This document shows, piece by piece, positions 62,766-64,000 of a stretch of DNA of 64,000 nt. Made by a program: the position numbers and the translations under genes. The stretch spans positions 1 to 64,000 of the forward strand of contig NZ_VWVV01000012.1 of the NCBI RefSeq assembly GCF_009830945.1. The letters are read 5' to 3'. This stretch comes from Nocardiopsis sp. FR4. Lineage in GTDB: Bacteria; Actinomycetota; Actinomycetes; Streptosporangiales; Streptosporangiaceae. The stretch's first letter is position 1; the number at the start of each line of letters is the position of its first letter. Under the pieces are notes generated by a model, which had not been told where the DNA came from, ran no database searches, and worked only from the letters and a program-made list of their open reading frames with translations.

Positions 62766-63569
62766 TCAGTCGTCCGTGGTCAGCGCCTGGCGCAGCTGCG
62801 CCAGGGTTCGGGCCAGCAGACGGGACACGTGCATCTGCGAGATCCCCAGCTCCTGGGCGATCTGGGACTGCGTCATGTTGCCGAAGAAGCGCAGCAGCAG
62901 GATGCGCTTCTCCCGGGGCGGGAGCTGTTCCAGGAGCGGCTTGAGCGACTCCCGGTACTCCACGCCCTCCAGGGACTCGTCCACGATGCCCAGGGAGTCG
63001 GCCACCGCGGGGGCGTCCTCGTCCCCGCTGTCGGGCGCGTCCAGGGACACGGTGGAGTAGGCGTTGGCGGACTCCAGGCCCTCCAGCACCTCCTCCTCCG
63101 ACATCTGCAGGTGCGCGGCGAGCTCGGCGACGGTCGGGGAGCGCCCCTCCCGCTGGGACAGGTCGCTCACCGCCTTGGTCAGCGAGAGCTTGAGCTCCTG
63201 CAGGCGGCGGGGTACGCGGACCGCCCAGCCCTTGTCGCGGAAGTGCCGCTTGATCTCACCGACGATCGTCGGGGTCGCGTACGTGGAGAACTCCACCCCG
63301 CGCTCCAGGTCGAACCGGTCGATCGACTTGATCAGTCCGATCGTGGCCACCTGGGTGAGGTCGTCCAGCCACTCGCCGCGGTTGCGGAAGCGGCGGGCGA
63401 GGTACTCCACCAAGGGCAGGTGCAGCTCCACCAGTTCGTCGCGGATCCGCCGGCGCTCCTCGGAGTCGGCGTCGAGTTCCTTCAGGCGCTCGAACAACTC
63501 CCTGGCGCGGGCCCGGTCGGGTACCGCGTGCTCGGTCTTCGCTGTCAGAGCGGGCCCCCTTTCGCTCAC
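62766..63569 (-). CDS. Sigma factor of the SigF/SigB stress and sporulation group
   Basis: A 267-residue group 3 sigma factor with regions 2, 3 and 4: YLARRFRNRGEWLDDLTQVATIGLIKSIDRFD, then TYATPTIVGEIKRHFRDKGWAVRVPRRLQEL, and LPPREKRILLLRFFGNMTQSQIAQELGISQMHVSRLLARTLAQLR. In actinobacteria this class (SigB, SigF and relatives) governs osmotic or oxidative stress and spore maturation. The exact paralogue cannot be fixed here. Its GTG overlaps the stop of the anti-sigma gene (GTGA), an operon of anti-sigma first, sigma second. Confidence 0.9.
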   Translation of the reverse strand: MSERGPALTAKTEHAVPDRARARELFERLKELDADSEERRRIRDELVELHLPLVEYLARRFRNRGEWLDDLTQVATIGLIKSIDRFDLERGVEFSTYATPTIVGEIKRHFRDKGWAVRVPRRLQELKLSLTKAVSDLSQREGRSPTVAELAAHLQMSEEEVLEGLESANAYSTVSLDAPDSGDEDAPAVADSLGIVDESLEGVEYRESLKPLLEQLPPREKRILLLRFFGNMTQSQIAQELGISQMHVSRLLARTLAQLRQALTTDD

Positions 63570-63991
63570 ACCGACTCCAGGGTGCCGCGGCGCTTGTACA
63601 GGACGATGTGGACGCGGTCGTCGGGGCCGACCCCCGCGTCGACCTCCCCTGCGAGGGCGGACAGCACGGTCCAGGCGAAGGTGTCGCGTGCGGGGAGGCG
63701 TCCGTCGGCGGTGAGTACCGAGACGGAGATGCGCATCCCCTCAGGGGTGAGTTCGAACTCGGTGGTCAGTTCCGTGCCGGGCAGAGCCTGGGAGAGGAGC
63801 ATGGCGCAGGCCTCGTCGACACCGATCCTCAGGTCCTCGATCTCGTCGAGGGTGAAGTCGAGTCGCGCGGCCAGTCCCGCCGTCGCCGTTCGCAAGACGG
63901 ACAGATAGGCGCTGTCCGCGGGCATGTTGACGGTGACAGCGTCCCGAACGCCGATGGCGTCGGCCGTGGGCACAGCGGTTTCTTCGGTCAC
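63566..63991 (-). CDS. RsbW-like anti-sigma factor (GHKL kinase fold)
   Basis: A 141-residue HATPase_c_2 protein: VTVNMPADSAYLSVLRTATAGLAARLDF, then the N-box region IGVDEACAMLL. The usual ATP-binding Asn of the N-box is replaced by Met, a variant I recall from actinobacterial RsbW/UsfX proteins, so nucleotide use may differ. It should bind the sigma factor encoded next to it and release it when an anti-anti-sigma factor competes. No RsbV-type gene is in the window. AGGAGGGA directly precedes the GTG start, at the right edge. Confidence 0.88.
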   Translation of the reverse strand: MTEETAVPTADAIGVRDAVTVNMPADSAYLSVLRTATAGLAARLDFTLDEIEDLRIGVDEACAMLLSQALPGTELTTEFELTPEGMRISVSVLTADGRLPARDTFAWTVLSALAGEVDAGVGPDDRVHIVLYKRRGTLESV

Positions 63992-64000
63992 GTCCCTCCT

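Overview
The window is a contiguous piece of very GC-rich actinobacterial chromosome. The high-GC codon usage, SigR/RsrA, WhiB1, DasR, the HisKA_2 sensor kinase PdtaS, and a tmRNA ending its tag in ALAA all fit a sporulating actinomycete. My best inference is a Nocardiopsis-like member of the Streptosporangiales; the genus is recalled from gene content, not tested. I see no insertion sequence, prophage, CRISPR array or complete tRNA gene. It is mostly ordinary chromosome with several regulatory and envelope loci of interest.

Layout, left to right. 1-6.1 kb: an edge fragment of a Mut7-C protein, a small membrane protein, secA, a DM13 membrane protein, an unknown gene that runs antisense into a metallo-beta-lactamase-fold hydrolase. 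6.3-13.4 kb: an N-acetylglucosamine (GlcNAc) cluster with the EIIC, EIIB and EIIA subunits of a split PTS permease, a GntR/HutC regulator, an SIS-domain GlcN-6-P deaminase-like enzyme and a lipoprotein GH3 N-acetylglucosaminidase. Tandem DasR-type operators lie on the regulator promoter and a SapA-like secreted protein is embedded. The matching deacetylase nagA is at 33.3-34.4 kb and a DasR orthologue at 58.2 kb, so GlcNAc scavenging is spread across the window. 13.5-22 kb: two HAD proteins, two small conserved proteins and the 180-kDa-type NAD-glutamate dehydrogenase. 22.2-28.8 kb: prfB, ftsE, ftsX, smpB, a penicillin-binding-protein-like lipoprotein without its catalytic serine and lysine, and ssrA (tmRNA), which together make a translation-rescue and division neighbourhood.

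29-36.6 kb: an acetyltransferase, a methyltransferase, an aldo-keto reductase coupled to a cytoplasmic BtuF-like protein, nagA, a flavin reductase behind a leader peptide of the HVDL...ALC type with a structured leader, and a DMT-type transporter. 36.9-48 kb: an envelope-glycan locus (SGNH hydrolase, polytopic membrane protein, DUF2613 micro-protein, GT4 glycosyltransferase, AftD-like arabinofuranosyltransferase with discoidin domains, DUF3068 protein), with most junctions overlapping by a few bases. It resembles mycobacterial arabinan machinery, although nothing in the window suggests a mycolate envelope. 48-50.7 kb: an SRAP protein and thiC behind a TPP riboswitch.

51-64 kb: a TetR regulator, a methyltransferase, sigR-rsrA with a SigR-type promoter and two possible sigR starts, a membrane micropeptide in an AT-rich gap, two membrane HD-domain proteins (one HD-GYP, one degenerate), a biotinyl/lipoyl carrier, dasR divergent from pdtaS, whiB1 with a CRP-like site, a lipid kinase, and a SigF/SigB-type sigma factor with its RsbW-like anti-sigma factor. 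The order sigma/anti-sigma, carrier protein, pdtaS, whiB1 matches what I remember of the mycobacterial sigH-rshA-TB7.3-pdtaS-whiB1 region. Several genes have a -10 hexamer six or seven bases before the start codon, which suggests leaderless mRNAs.
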